Shown in pieces: positions 8,197 to 17,537 of a stretch of 64,000 nt of DNA. The notes below the pieces were generated by a model. It did no database searches. It had not been told where the DNA came from and saw only the letters and a program-made list of their open reading frames with translations. Each line of letters begins with the position of its first letter. The stretch's first letter is position 1. Origin of the DNA: Pseudomonadota bacterium (GTDB taxonomy: Bacteria; Desulfobacterota; Syntrophorhabdia; Syntrophorhabdales; Syntrophorhabdaceae); the NCBI GenBank assembly GCA_026388275.1, contig JAPLKB010000009.1:56937-120936 (forward strand), given 5' to 3'. Both the position numbers and the translations under genes were made by a program.

Positions 8197-9825
8197 ATGG
8201 CAGTTGCACGCTATATAAAAGATGACAAAGACCGGATTCTCGATGTAATCCTGGAATCAGGTATCCATGTAAAGCCCTCATATACACCGGAAGATCTGAA
8301 CCGGATAGGTTTTGACTATGAAAAAGACGTTGCAGATCCGGGGCAGTATCCTTATACCAGGGGTATTCATCCTCTTGGATACAGATCCCGTGAATGGACC
8401 ACAAGACAATATACAGGATTCGGCTCACCGGAAGAAACAAACCAGCGTTTCAAGCTCATGATTTCCCATGGCCAGACAGGGCTTAATGTTGCTTTTGATC
8501 TTCCCACCCAGATGGGCTATGATTCCGATGACCCCATGTCAGAAGGGGAGGTAGGCAGGGTCGGCATGGCTGTCGATACGCTCCGTGATTTTGAAATTGC
8601 CTTTAAAGACATAAAGTTAGATAAGATAGGCGCTGGCCTTACCATAAATGCCGTTGCCTCCATCATGCTTGCCATGTATCAGGCTGTGGGAGAAAAATAT
8701 GGGTATGACCCGAAGGTTATTTCTGCCACGCCTCAGAACGATATTTTAAAAGAGATGGTAGGCAGAGGGGCATGGATATTTCCTGTTGAACCGGCAGTGA
8801 GACTCATCGGCGACACGATAGAGTATGCCATGACCGTTATGCCCCGTACAAACCCGGTAAGCGTATGCGGTTATCATATACGGGAATCGGGCGCAACGCC
8901 TGCCCAGGAAATTGCCTACGCAATACTGATAGCCAATGTATACATAGACAATGTGCTTGCAAGAGGATATGATATTGATGCCTTTGTAGGGAGATTTTCT
9001 TTTAACCTTAACGTTTTCGGCAACATGTGGGAACAGATTGCAAAATTCAGGGCAGCCCGTAAACTATGGGCAAGAAATCTGAAGGAAAAATATAATGTGA
9101 AGAATCCACAGAACCTTTTCCTGCGCGGACTTTTCGGAGGAGGTGGATATGGACTTACCAAGGCGCAACCTGAAAACAATATCATGCGAGGAGCTTACTA
9201 TGCGCTTGTAGCTGCATTGTCAGGGGCACAGACCACTGCTTTGTGCAGTTATGATGAAGCATACACAATCCCTACACCCCATTCAGCTCTGCTTTCGCTC
9301 CGTACATTACAATTGCTGATGGACGAGATGGGTCTGCGTGATACTGTGGATCCCCTTGCAGGGAGCTATTTTATTGAAACCCTCACAAAGGAAATGGAAC
9401 AGAAGATCGAAGAAGAAACGGAAAAGATAGTAAAGTATGGTGGTATGATAAAGGCGGTTTCCAAGGGCTATATCCAGAGACTTGTTGCACGGCAGGCATA
9501 CGAAGTGGAAAAAGGACTTGAATCCGGCGAGCTTTTAAAGGTAGGAGTAAATATATACAAAGAGGGCGAATCAGAAGAAGTTAAGCTGCACGAGTACAAC
9601 TATGAATCAGCGGAGAGACAGATAGAAGACCTCAAGCAGGTAAAAAGACAAAGATCACAGCAGGATGTTCTCCGCACCTTAAAAGAGCTTGAATCAGTAA
9701 TAAAGGAAGGCAAAAATGTCATGCCCTGCCTTGTGGAATGCTGCAAGGCATATGTAACAGTAGGTGAGATGACAAGTATTTTCAGGCAGGAATTTGGAGA
9801 GTTCCAGGAACCTGCACTGTTTTGA
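8197..9825 (+). CDS. Acyl-CoA mutase large subunit (methylmalonyl-CoA mutase-like)
   Basis: 542 residues, catalytic TIM-barrel subunit without a B12 domain. Blocks seen are RQYTGFGSPEETNQRF, GLNVAFDLPTQMGYDSD, TPQNDILKEMVGRGAWIFP and CGYHIRESGATPAQE. H227 matches the catalytic His244 of Propionibacterium MCM. At the two substrate-choice positions it has Y72 (RQY, as Tyr89 in MCM; Phe in isobutyryl-CoA mutase, Ile in 2-hydroxyisobutyryl-CoA mutase) and R190 (as Arg207 in MCM, which holds the free carboxylate; Gln in ICM). I infer a dicarboxylic acyl-CoA such as methylmalonyl/succinyl-CoA or a substituted succinyl-CoA. SD AGGAGG lies 8 nt before the ATG. The spacing to the small subunit is 9 nt. 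Confidence 0.9.
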   Translation: MAVARYIKDDKDRILDVILESGIHVKPSYTPEDLNRIGFDYEKDVADPGQYPYTRGIHPLGYRSREWTTRQYTGFGSPEETNQRFKLMISHGQTGLNVAFDLPTQMGYDSDDPMSEGEVGRVGMAVDTLRDFEIAFKDIKLDKIGAGLTINAVASIMLAMYQAVGEKYGYDPKVISATPQNDILKEMVGRGAWIFPVEPAVRLIGDTIEYAMTVMPRTNPVSVCGYHIRESGATPAQEIAYAILIANVYIDNVLARGYDIDAFVGRFSFNLNVFGNMWEQIAKFRAARKLWARNLKEKYNVKNPQNLFLRGLFGGGGYGLTKAQPENNIMRGAYYALVAALSGAQTTALCSYDEAYTIPTPHSALLSLRTLQLLMDEMGLRDTVDPLAGSYFIETLTKEMEQKIEEETEKIVKYGGMIKAVSKGYIQRLVARQAYEVEKGLESGELLKVGVNIYKEGESEEVKLHEYNYESAERQIEDLKQVKRQRSQQDVLRTLKELESVIKEGKNVMPCLVECCKAYVTVGEMTSIFRQEFGEFQEPALF

Positions 9826-9934
9826 ATTTATGAGGGTGAGTTCTGATTTTACCCTCCCCTCAAGGGATGGGTGAAATGGATACCTGCTGCAAGCAGCAGG
9901 GCTACTGATGGTTTAGCTGAGTTTGGAGGGGTTT

Positions 9935-12031
9935 ATGGCTAACAAGCATTACCGGTTAGGTTGTGATATCGGCGGCACATTCACCGACTTTGTCCTGTTG
10001 AACGATCAAACAGGTCAGATTCAAACCGATAAACGTTTGACTACTCCTCATGACCCTTCGGAAGCAGTTGGAAAGGGTATAAGAGCATTAGGCGCCTCAT
10101 CGCCGGACTTTGTGGCACAACTGGATGAATTGATACACGGAACGACTCTGGTGATCAATTCCATCATTGAAAGAAAGGGAGCCAGAACAGGACTCATCAC
10201 AACAAAGGGGTTCAGGGATGTTCTGGAAATAGGCCGTGAACAACGCTATGCCCCTTACGATATCTTTGCCGAATTTCCCAAGCCTCTTATACCAAGGAGA
10301 TACCGTGTTGAAGTGGACGAGAGGATTCGAAGCGACGGGAGTATTCTGAAGGCCTTAGACCCGGAAGAGGCAATGCATGCCGTACGGACACTCCTTGATA
10401 TGGGCGTTGAATCAATTGCTGTCTGTCTTATTAATTCATTTGAAAACCCCTCCCATGAATTCATAATCCGGGATATCATCGCCCGTGAGGCCCCGGACAT
10501 CTCAGTTTCCATTTCATATCATGTTCTGCCGCAGATTAAAGAATACGAAAGAACAAGCACTACCGTTACCAATGCCTATGTCAAGCCTCTTACAGAGCGT
10601 TATCTGTCCAATCTGGCAGCGCGACTTGGGCACATCGGCTTCAAGGGCAAGCTCTTTATTATGCTTTCAAGCGGCGGCGTTACCTCTGTTGAAACAGCTG
10701 CCGAATTTCCTGTAAGGATTATCGAGTCCGGGCCCACAGCAGCAGTCATCGCAGGCCAATACTACGGAAGACACTTCAATGTTTCTGAAATGTTCTGTTT
10801 TGATATGGGAGGCACTACGGCAAAATCGTGTCTGATTCAAAAAGGAGTTGCCGGAATTGTGCCGACCTTCGAGGTGGGACGCGTACAAAGGTTTATGAAG
10901 GGAAGCGGCCTTACAATTCAGGTGCCCGTAGTAGACCTTATGGAAATTGGCGCTGGCGGCGGCAGTATTGCTAAAGTAAGCAAGCTGGGCACACTTCAGG
11001 TAGGACCGGAAAGTTCCGGGGCAGTACCGGGACCTATCTGCTACGGGAGGGGAGGTACAGACCCCTGTGTAACCGATGCCGATCTTCTATTGGGTTATCT
11101 CGACGAGAACTATTTTCTCGGAGGAGAAATGAAGCTCGACAGGGACAGCGCACGGCGCGGTGTCGAGGAAAAGATTGCCGGACCCCTTGGGGTTTCCTTT
11201 ATACAGGCTGTCTGGGGGATTCACAATCTTATCAATGAAACAATGGCAGCAGCTGCCAAAACTCACATTGCCGAAAAAGGCGGAAATCCCGGAGTTGTAA
11301 CAATAGCTGCCTTCGGCGGAGCAGGACCTGTTCATGCCTATGGCCTTGCAAAGAAACTCGGGGTACCTCGGATGATGGTGCCGCCGAATTCAGGTGTAGG
11401 CTCAGCCATGGGTTTTTTCACCGCCCCCCGTGCCTTTGATCTGCTGCGCAGTCACAAAGTTTCCTTGAATAATGCTGTTTTTGATGAAATAGAGGGCATC
11501 TTCAGGGGTCTTGAAGCCGATGCCTTGCACATACTAAAGAAGGAAGAGGGGGATGATATTATCCGGTATGAGCGTTCCCTTGATATGCGTTTTGTGGGAC
11601 AGGGTGCGGAAATCAATGTGCCTGTACCTGCAGGTGATTTTGCAAAATTCCAGAGTACTGATATACGACGTTACTTTGATGATGTCTATAAAAAACTCTA
11701 TGGCAGGACCTATCCTGAATCCGAAGTGGAGTTCATAAATTTCAAGGTAAGAGCCAGTCTTCCTGAGAGACTCCTGCAACTACCCAAAATTGATAAAAAG
11801 CAGGGGCAGACACTTGATGCGGCTATTAAGGGGCAGCGGCTTGCATACTCACCCATTACCCGGGCATTCATTCCTTTTACGGTATACAACAGGTACAAAC
11901 TCTTTCCCGGAGCCGGGTTTATTGGCCCGGCCATTATTGAAGAAAAGGAGTCAACTCTTGTTGTAGGTGAAGGCGGCCGTATATCAACAGATGAATTCGG
12001 GTTTTTGTGGATTGATATCGGGGGGGTATGA
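9935..12031 (+). CDS. hyuA: Hydantoinase/oxoprolinase family protein, subunit A (HyuA-like)
   Basis: 698 residues, ATP-dependent ring- or carbonyl-activating subunit of the hydantoinase A/5-oxoprolinase/acetone carboxylase family. The N-terminal GCDIGGTFTDFVL and the later CFDMGGTTAKSCLI are the paired ASKHA nucleotide-binding motifs; LSSGGV, ESGPTAAVIAG, AGGGSIA and GPICYGRGG follow in family order, with a C-terminal domain ending in a VGEGGRISTDE stretch. ATG 9935 is chosen because TTGGAGGGG precedes it; a TTG four codons upstream lies inside that SD. It overlaps hyuB by 4 nt. There is no third (AcxC-like) subunit, so true acetone carboxylase is unlikely. Substrate unknown. Confidence 0.88.
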   Translation: MANKHYRLGCDIGGTFTDFVLLNDQTGQIQTDKRLTTPHDPSEAVGKGIRALGASSPDFVAQLDELIHGTTLVINSIIERKGARTGLITTKGFRDVLEIGREQRYAPYDIFAEFPKPLIPRRYRVEVDERIRSDGSILKALDPEEAMHAVRTLLDMGVESIAVCLINSFENPSHEFIIRDIIAREAPDISVSISYHVLPQIKEYERTSTTVTNAYVKPLTERYLSNLAARLGHIGFKGKLFIMLSSGGVTSVETAAEFPVRIIESGPTAAVIAGQYYGRHFNVSEMFCFDMGGTTAKSCLIQKGVAGIVPTFEVGRVQRFMKGSGLTIQVPVVDLMEIGAGGGSIAKVSKLGTLQVGPESSGAVPGPICYGRGGTDPCVTDADLLLGYLDENYFLGGEMKLDRDSARRGVEEKIAGPLGVSFIQAVWGIHNLINETMAAAAKTHIAEKGGNPGVVTIAAFGGAGPVHAYGLAKKLGVPRMMVPPNSGVGSAMGFFTAPRAFDLLRSHKVSLNNAVFDEIEGIFRGLEADALHILKKEEGDDIIRYERSLDMRFVGQGAEINVPVPAGDFAKFQSTDIRRYFDDVYKKLYGRTYPESEVEFINFKVRASLPERLLQLPKIDKKQGQTLDAAIKGQRLAYSPITRAFIPFTVYNRYKLFPGAGFIGPAIIEEKESTLVVGEGGRISTDEFGFLWIDIGGV

Positions 12032-13758
12032 AGATGGCACGTACCTTTGATCCGATAACGTTAGAGATCCTGTGGCGAAGGCTCATCTCCATAGTAGATG
12101 AAGCGGATTCGAGTGTTGCTCGCACAGCTTTTTCGAGCCTGCTTCGGGATGCTCATGACTACACATGCATGTTCACGGACAGACTGGGCCGGGAGCTTGC
12201 CCAGGGCAGCCTCGCCACTCCGGGACAGTCGGGAGCCATGGCTCTGGGTATAAAGAATCTTGTCAATAAATTACCTTTAGACCATTATCAGCCGGGCGAT
12301 GTGTTTATTACAAATGACCCCTGGGTGCTGGCAGGTCATTTGAATGATGTATGCGTCATGAGCCCTATCTTCTATAAAGAAAAATTAGTTGCATTCACAG
12401 CCTGTGTTTTTCATCATTCCGATATCGGCGGACGTGTTGCCTCGGACAATCACGACGTCTTTGAAGAAGGTCTTTTTATCCCTGTTGTAAAGCTCTATCA
12501 CAAGGGGGTTCTTAACGAACAGGTCCTGGATATGATTCGATGGAACGTACGGATGCCCGATGAGGTTATCGGGGATATCCGCTCCCAGATAGCTGCAAAT
12601 CATGTTTGTACGGAAAAGGCATGCCAGATGCTCAAGGAAAGCGAGCTTGAAAACCTCGATGATCTGGCTGAACAGATTATCAGTCTTACCGAGAATAGCA
12701 TGAGGGAGGAAATAGAGAAAATCCCCGACGGCATCTATCAGGCCAAAGGTATCATCGAACAAATGAAAGGCGACGGGGACATTGTTATCAAGGCAAATGT
12801 TGAGATAAGAGGCAATGAGATCATTGTCGATCTTGATGGTTCTTCCGGTCAGGTGAACTGGGGCGGTAATGTTGTCTTTAATTTTACTTTTGCCTATGTG
12901 TTCATGGCAATAAAAAGCATGTTTGCTCCGGACATCCCCAATAATGATGGCTGTGCAAAACCTATAAAACTTATTGCCCCTGAAGGCAGTGTTGTGAACT
13001 GCAAGTTTCCTGCAGCCGTAGCTGCGCGGATGGGAGTAGGCCATTTCCTTACTGAGGTGATCTACCGGGCATTATCGAATGTGCTGCCCGGCAGGGTCAT
13101 TGCTGCTTCCGGCGGTACCCCTGCCGCAATGAATGTGTTTTACGGAAGGAGAGGCGACGGGAAACCTTGGCATTCGGTAATCATCAGGGGAGGAGGCATG
13201 GGGGCAGGCATTGCCAACGACGGCAACTACGTCTATATTTTCCCGGCAAACGGCGCCAATACACCTGTTGAGATATTTGAAAGTGATACCCCGCTTGTTG
13301 TGGAAAAGAGGGAAATACTGGCCGATTCAGGTGGTCCCGGCAGGATGAAAGGGGGTCTCGGAAAAAGAGAAGTCTTCAAAGTTCCTGACGACAAGTATGC
13401 TCCTACTCCACCCGTTAATCTGGGAATACAGGCAGGGAGGTATTTATACCCTGCGGAAGGGCTTTTCGAAGGCAAATCAGGCACAAGAGCCCAACTTCTT
13501 GTCAATGGAATTCCGGGAAACTCCTATGGGTTGACACAATTGAAGCCGGGCGACACAGTAATTATTGACGCTCCCGGCGGAGGTGGCTACGGCAACCCCC
13601 TCGAACGCGAACCTGATATGGTATTAAACGATGTTATCGAAGGATACGTAAGCATAGAAAAGGCTGAAACCGATTATGGTGTTGTCATAGATCCGGGGAC
13701 ATACGCTATAAATATGGAAGAGACAAGGCAACTCCGCCGCCGGTTAAAGGAAAAGTGA
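12028..13758 (+). CDS. hyuB: Hydantoinase B/oxoprolinase family protein, subunit B (HyuB-like)
   Basis: 576 residues. Starts FDPITLEILWRRLISIVDEA, the usual HyuB opening, with SSLLRDAHDYTCMF, FITNDPW, HLNDVCVMSP, FHHSDIGGRV and the late DSGGPGRMKGGLG and PGGGGYGNP blocks. Histidines and acidic residues in NDPW/HHSDIGG belong to the metal site known from acetophenone and acetone carboxylase homologues. ATG 12028 overlaps the hyuA stop (ATGA); a second ATG at 12034 is an equally good start. Together with HyuA it should form a heteromeric ATP-dependent hydrolase or carboxylase. It is followed by an 8-bp hairpin. Confidence 0.88.
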   Translation: MKMARTFDPITLEILWRRLISIVDEADSSVARTAFSSLLRDAHDYTCMFTDRLGRELAQGSLATPGQSGAMALGIKNLVNKLPLDHYQPGDVFITNDPWVLAGHLNDVCVMSPIFYKEKLVAFTACVFHHSDIGGRVASDNHDVFEEGLFIPVVKLYHKGVLNEQVLDMIRWNVRMPDEVIGDIRSQIAANHVCTEKACQMLKESELENLDDLAEQIISLTENSMREEIEKIPDGIYQAKGIIEQMKGDGDIVIKANVEIRGNEIIVDLDGSSGQVNWGGNVVFNFTFAYVFMAIKSMFAPDIPNNDGCAKPIKLIAPEGSVVNCKFPAAVAARMGVGHFLTEVIYRALSNVLPGRVIAASGGTPAAMNVFYGRRGDGKPWHSVIIRGGGMGAGIANDGNYVYIFPANGANTPVEIFESDTPLVVEKREILADSGGPGRMKGGLGKREVFKVPDDKYAPTPPVNLGIQAGRYLYPAEGLFEGKSGTRAQLLVNGIPGNSYGLTQLKPGDTVIIDAPGGGGYGNPLEREPDMVLNDVIEGYVSIEKAETDYGVVIDPGTYAINMEETRQLRRRLKEK

Positions 13759-13759
13759 G

Positions 13760-13784
13760 CTACCCCGAAGCAAGAGCGGGGTAG
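13760..13784 (+). other. Intercistronic hairpin after hyuB
   Basis: CTACCCCG (13760-13767) pairs with CGGGGTAG (13777-13784) around a 9-nt loop just after the hyuB stop. There is no T-run, so it is more likely an mRNA stabiliser or processing site than a terminator. Confidence 0.4.
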
Positions 13785-13830
13785 TCATGAGAGAGAAAAT
13801 TTAATAGCGGTACAGGGAGGATAAACATTT

Positions 13831-15129
13831 ATGGAAAAGCGGTTTGATGCACAGATGAAGACAGAAGCAGAACTTGCAGCCTTTCAACTGGAGGGCTTGA
13901 AATGGACAGTAAATCATACATACAAGGGCTCAAAACATTATAAACATAAATTTGATGAAGTAAGCGTAAAACCCGGCGATATCAAAACATTGGACGATAT
14001 AAGAAAACTGCCCTTCACAACAAGCAAAGACCTTCAGGAAGGATATCCTTTTCCGCTTCAGAGCGTGCCCTTTGAAAAGATCATCCGTATTCATGCCTCA
14101 AGCGGGACGACAGGCAAGAGGAAAGTTCTTTGCTATACAATAAAAGATATTGATGACTGGGCGCAAATGTTTGCACGGTGCTATGAGTATGCAGGATGTA
14201 CTCTGGAAGACAGGATTCAGATCGCCGTGGGCTACGGTGTATGGACTGCCGGATGGGGTTTTCAGAACGGCTGTGAGAGGTTCGGTGCCATGTCCATCCC
14301 CATAGGTCCAGGGAACCTCGATATGCAATGTCAGTTTTTGGAAGACTTTCAGACAACAGTTGTCTGTTGTACTGCCTCCATGGGACTCCTAATGGCAGAA
14401 GAGATTGATAAACGAGGTCTCAGGGAAAAAATTGCGCTGAAAAAAATGATATTCGGTTCAGAAAGAAGCAGCGATTCCATGAGGGAAAGAATATCGGAGC
14501 TGTCAGGCGTAAAACCGGATCAGCTTTTTGACATTCCCGGACTTACGGAATTATATGGTCCCGGAACAGGACTTGATTGCATTCATCATAGAGGCATACA
14601 TTACTGGGCAGACTATTACATACTGGAGATACTCGATCCTGAGACTCTGGAGCCGGTCTTGCCCGGGGAAGTAGGAGAAATGGTGGTTACTACATTGCAT
14701 AAGGAGGCAGCGCCGCTTATCCGCTACAGGACAAGAGACCTGACAAGGATTATCCCTGAAAGATGTCCCTGCGGAAGCATCATGCCTATGCACGACAGGA
14801 TACTTGGGCGGTCCGACGATATGTTCATATTCAGAGCGGTCAATATCTATCCGAGCCACATAGACCAGATTCTTTCACATATCAAAGGAGTAGGAAGTGA
14901 ATATCAGGTGATCCTTTACAGGAAAGAGGACGGCAAAGATCATATGCTGATAAGGGTGGAGCGGGCATCAGATTTCTCGCACCATGAAGATAAACACGTC
15001 AAAAAGACAATAGAGCACGAGATAAAAAAGCAGATAATGGTGAGCTGCGATATTGAACTGGTTGACCATGCAACGCTGCCGAGATCTGAGAGAAAGACAA
15101 AGAGGGTTTTCGACAACAGAGAGGGATGA
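13831..15129 (+). CDS. Phenylacetate-CoA ligase family protein (PaaK-like)
   Basis: 432 residues, normal for the PaaK branch of adenylate-forming enzymes, which turn aryl or aryl-acetic acids into CoA thioesters using ATP. P-loop HASSGTTGKRKVL (88-100), LTELYGPGTG (the A5-type YGxTE equivalent), YRTRDLTRI (A7/A8) and the C-terminal GRSDDMFIFRAVNIYPSHI are present. SD GGGAGG stands 9 nt before ATG 13831. It sits between HyuB and the molybdenum hydroxylase genes, so it likely acts on the same pathway's acid. Short degenerate GAATGTT-type heptamers follow the stop (15130-15200). Confidence 0.88.
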   Translation: MEKRFDAQMKTEAELAAFQLEGLKWTVNHTYKGSKHYKHKFDEVSVKPGDIKTLDDIRKLPFTTSKDLQEGYPFPLQSVPFEKIIRIHASSGTTGKRKVLCYTIKDIDDWAQMFARCYEYAGCTLEDRIQIAVGYGVWTAGWGFQNGCERFGAMSIPIGPGNLDMQCQFLEDFQTTVVCCTASMGLLMAEEIDKRGLREKIALKKMIFGSERSSDSMRERISELSGVKPDQLFDIPGLTELYGPGTGLDCIHHRGIHYWADYYILEILDPETLEPVLPGEVGEMVVTTLHKEAAPLIRYRTRDLTRIIPERCPCGSIMPMHDRILGRSDDMFIFRAVNIYPSHIDQILSHIKGVGSEYQVILYRKEDGKDHMLIRVERASDFSHHEDKHVKKTIEHEIKKQIMVSCDIELVDHATLPRSERKTKRVFDNREG

Positions 15130-15221
15130 ATGCAATGTTGAATTTTGAATTATGAATGTTGAATTAAAATCTATCATTCAGCATTTAACACTCAAAATTG
15201 ATTTTATAAAAGGGGGTAAAG

Positions 15222-16103
15222 GTGAAAGCTTACGAATACTTTAAGCCGCAAACCATTGAAGAGGCAATAAAATTGATGGAGAAGCTTGAGGACGCACGGT
15301 TTATTGCCGGAGGCACGGATGTGCTAGTTTTGCTCAGACAGAAGAAGATTGCACCGAAAAACCTGATTTCCTTGAGGAACATAAAAGACCTGTCTGGTAT
15401 CGAGGGTAAGGATGGTCTCTGGATAGGAAGCAGCGCTACCCACAACGATATTGTGAACCATGCCTTTATAAGACAATACTACAGTGCTCTTTATGATGCA
15501 GCAAGCAACATCGGCTCCCGCCAGATTCGAAACGTGGCTACAATTGGGGGGAATATCTGCAATGCAGCTCCTTCGGCTGATACTGCATGCCCACTCCTTG
15601 TCCTTGATACAAAGGTAATAATAAAAGCGTCCTCTGTTGAACGCGAGGTTGACATCGATGCCTTCTTTCTTGGGCCAAACAAGACAGCTCTTGAGAAAAA
15701 TGAACTGGTAAAGGGATTTCAAATGCCCGTATTCGGAGATAATACAGGCTCCGCCTATATAAAACATACGAGAAGACAGGCCATGGATCTGCCCATCCTG
15801 GGAATTGCGGCGCGAATTATAGTGGAAAAGGAAGGGGAAAGCCTCCTGTGCAGAGATGCAAGGATTGCCATGGGTGTTGTTGCGCCAAGGCCTATCCGGG
15901 CAAGGAAGGCTGAAGAGGCATTGAAAGACAGGATTATTTCTGAGGCACTCCTGACCGAGGTCGGTGAGATTGCAGCTTCTGAGGCCACCCCGAGGGACAG
16001 TTTCCGGGGAGAAGCATGGTACAGGAAAGAGATGGTGAAGGTCCTCACGAAACGGGCTATTTTGAAGGCAATAGAGCGGATTAAAAACAGTTCTGAGTTG
16101 TAA
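15222..16103 (+). CDS. FAD-binding subunit of a molybdenum hydroxylase (CoxM/XdhB type)
   Basis: 293 residues, medium subunit. FAD motifs RFIAGGTDVLVLLRQ and TIGGNICNAAPSADTACPLL. It lacks the roughly 40-residue insertion with four cysteines that carries the extra 4Fe-4S cluster in 4-hydroxybenzoyl-CoA reductase, so it is closer to CO dehydrogenase, nicotine or xanthine dehydrogenase-like enzymes. Start is GTG 15222 after GGGGG. Its partner subunits begin only at 18231; the 2.1 kb between them holds an integron-type cassette and a structured repeat, so the original M-S-L operon was probably broken by insertion. Confidence 0.9.
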   Translation: MKAYEYFKPQTIEEAIKLMEKLEDARFIAGGTDVLVLLRQKKIAPKNLISLRNIKDLSGIEGKDGLWIGSSATHNDIVNHAFIRQYYSALYDAASNIGSRQIRNVATIGGNICNAAPSADTACPLLVLDTKVIIKASSVEREVDIDAFFLGPNKTALEKNELVKGFQMPVFGDNTGSAYIKHTRRQAMDLPILGIAARIIVEKEGESLLCRDARIAMGVVAPRPIRARKAEEALKDRIISEALLTEVGEIAASEATPRDSFRGEAWYRKEMVKVLTKRAILKAIERIKNSSEL

Positions 16104-16229
16104 GTTTTGAGTGTTGAGTTAAAGCAAAAAAGGGCGGTATAAAAGAACAATGCAATATAAGCAGCCACATGTCTATAATATCCATGCACCGTTAAAATTA
16201 GACAGTATACCTACTTTTAAGGTATCGTA

Positions 16230-16412
16230 ATGGACCGAATTATTATATTGCTTTGCCCGATATGCAACAATAGCGGGGATTATTTAATAGCCTGTTTTGC
16301 TGTTTACCTTATTTTATTGGATGATAGGCCGATTCGTATTGTACGAATATGCTTGCATCCATATAATATATGTTGGGTATTAATTATGGAAGGTAATGCG
16401 GTGAGCTCATGA
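16230..16412 (+). CDS. Possible 60-residue ORF coupled to the cassette gene
   Basis: A short open frame (MDRIIILLCPICNNSG...) with AAGG 7 nt upstream of its ATG ends in an ATGA overlap with the next start at 16409. I do not recognise the protein and the coding character is poor. It is listed because the gap 16104-16408 otherwise holds only AT-rich DNA and a 7+3+7 inverted repeat (ATTCGTA/TACGAAT near 16330). Confidence 0.2.
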   Translation: MDRIIILLCPICNNSGDYLIACFAVYLILLDDRPIRIVRICLHPYNICWVLIMEGNAVSS

Positions 16413-17533
16413 GCAACGCGTTTGTTGAGATCATTAAGACAGCACATATCCATAATTGGTGTACTATGCCATACTGCTCGACCTGCTATGCGCATGACTA
16501 TCGTCAAGCACTTAAACAATTAGAGGGAAAGTTGGGCGGTGGTCTTGCTGAAGCCCTTGCGACATTGAATCCCTCAGAACTTACAAAAGAACATGATTGG
16601 AAAGGTGCTTTACATATAGCTATCATGGATTTACCATATCCACTTCAACTTGAGGAAATACTCAAGGCATGGTGGCCAAAGTTCTATGAAGATATAGAAT
16701 TTTCTGATTTTGTGCTTTATAAAATTCTTAGGTACGTTCCAAAAAAAAGCGACATCAGAAAAAATTGGATTGATAACTGTATTGTATTGGCCAAAGAGAA
16801 TAAAAGTTTTTCATTGATAGAATCGTTACTGCTTGTTCTTAGAAAAACTGCGTTTGAGCATACAGAACTAATAGAAATTGCCAAAGAATACGCTAAGTCA
16901 TCTGACCAAATGAGAAGAGTTTTACGGAATGCTTGTGGAATAGAATTGAAAAATGCGGATTGTGGCAAAAGGCGACTCCTCCCTGTGAATCGTGTATCAG
17001 GTATACAATCAAATAAAGAAGGTGAAGAAACGATGGCCAATACTCGCGAATACAGAAATATTGAACTGGCATGCTTAAGTGAATTTTATGAGAAACAGGA
17101 ACTGACAAAAGTTACCGTCAAAAGTGCAGATCAACGGAAATTATTCGGCAAAATGGAACTTGATATAATAGGATATTCCGAAAAGGATAAGACCTTATTC
17201 TTAGGGGAATTCACGGCGTCTGGGTATTTCGGATTAAACGGAAAAGATCATCATATAGGCGCGAACCGAAAGCTGGCAGAATCATTTTTGAAATTATACA
17301 TATGCAAGCAAAAAGAAGGTGAAATAAGAAAATATTTTAGAGAATATCAGATCGACAAAATCAGGTATATTTTTGCAGTTCCTAAAGGGGCGTTATTTCT
17401 TAATGGCCTCACATATCAGAAGGAAGTATTCAGCCTATCCTTTTTGGAACTAAAACAGATCGATATTAATAGCGAGTCAAAAAATCGGTTAGAGCAATCC
17501 TATATGAGTGCAAGAACAGAAAACAAAAAATGA
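16409..17533 (+). CDS. Unrecognised two-domain protein, integron-cassette cargo, nuclease-like C-terminus
   Basis: 374 residues, no family recognised. The N-terminal half (1-200) begins with a Cys-rich NWCTMPYCSTCYAHDYRQAL stretch and is otherwise helical. The C-terminal half, from MANTREYRN (residue about 209), carries MELDIIGYSE followed by LFLGEFTASG: an acidic residue on one strand and E-x-T on the next, like a PD-(D/E)XK core but with T instead of K. An internal ATG at 17033 with a GGTGAAG-type site could start the C-terminal half as a separate protein. Base composition is more AT-rich than the flanking Mo-hydroxylase genes. An attC site starts 5 bp after the stop, which marks it as cassette cargo. 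Function unknown; a defence or nuclease role is only a guess. Confidence 0.65.
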   Translation: MSNAFVEIIKTAHIHNWCTMPYCSTCYAHDYRQALKQLEGKLGGGLAEALATLNPSELTKEHDWKGALHIAIMDLPYPLQLEEILKAWWPKFYEDIEFSDFVLYKILRYVPKKSDIRKNWIDNCIVLAKENKSFSLIESLLLVLRKTAFEHTELIEIAKEYAKSSDQMRRVLRNACGIELKNADCGKRRLLPVNRVSGIQSNKEGEETMANTREYRNIELACLSEFYEKQELTKVTVKSADQRKLFGKMELDIIGYSEKDKTLFLGEFTASGYFGLNGKDHHIGANRKLAESFLKLYICKQKEGEIRKYFREYQIDKIRYIFAVPKGALFLNGLTYQKEVFSLSFLELKQIDINSESKNRLEQSYMSARTENKK

Positions 17534-17537
17534 TAAC

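Noticed and set aside
8197..9825. 2-hydroxyisobutyryl-CoA mutase
   Set aside because: That enzyme has Ile and Asp at the key positions; here they are Tyr72 and Ala99, and Arg190 is MCM-like.
9826..9934. GAGGGT/ACCCTC stem after the mutase gene as terminator
   Set aside because: Only 6 bp, no T-run, and the next gene continues the same cluster.
9935..13758. Acetone carboxylase
   Set aside because: The small AcxC-type subunit is absent and the subunit sizes fit HyuA/HyuB.
15222..16103. 4-hydroxybenzoyl-CoA reductase beta subunit
   Set aside because: The extra 4Fe-4S insertion with four cysteines is missing.
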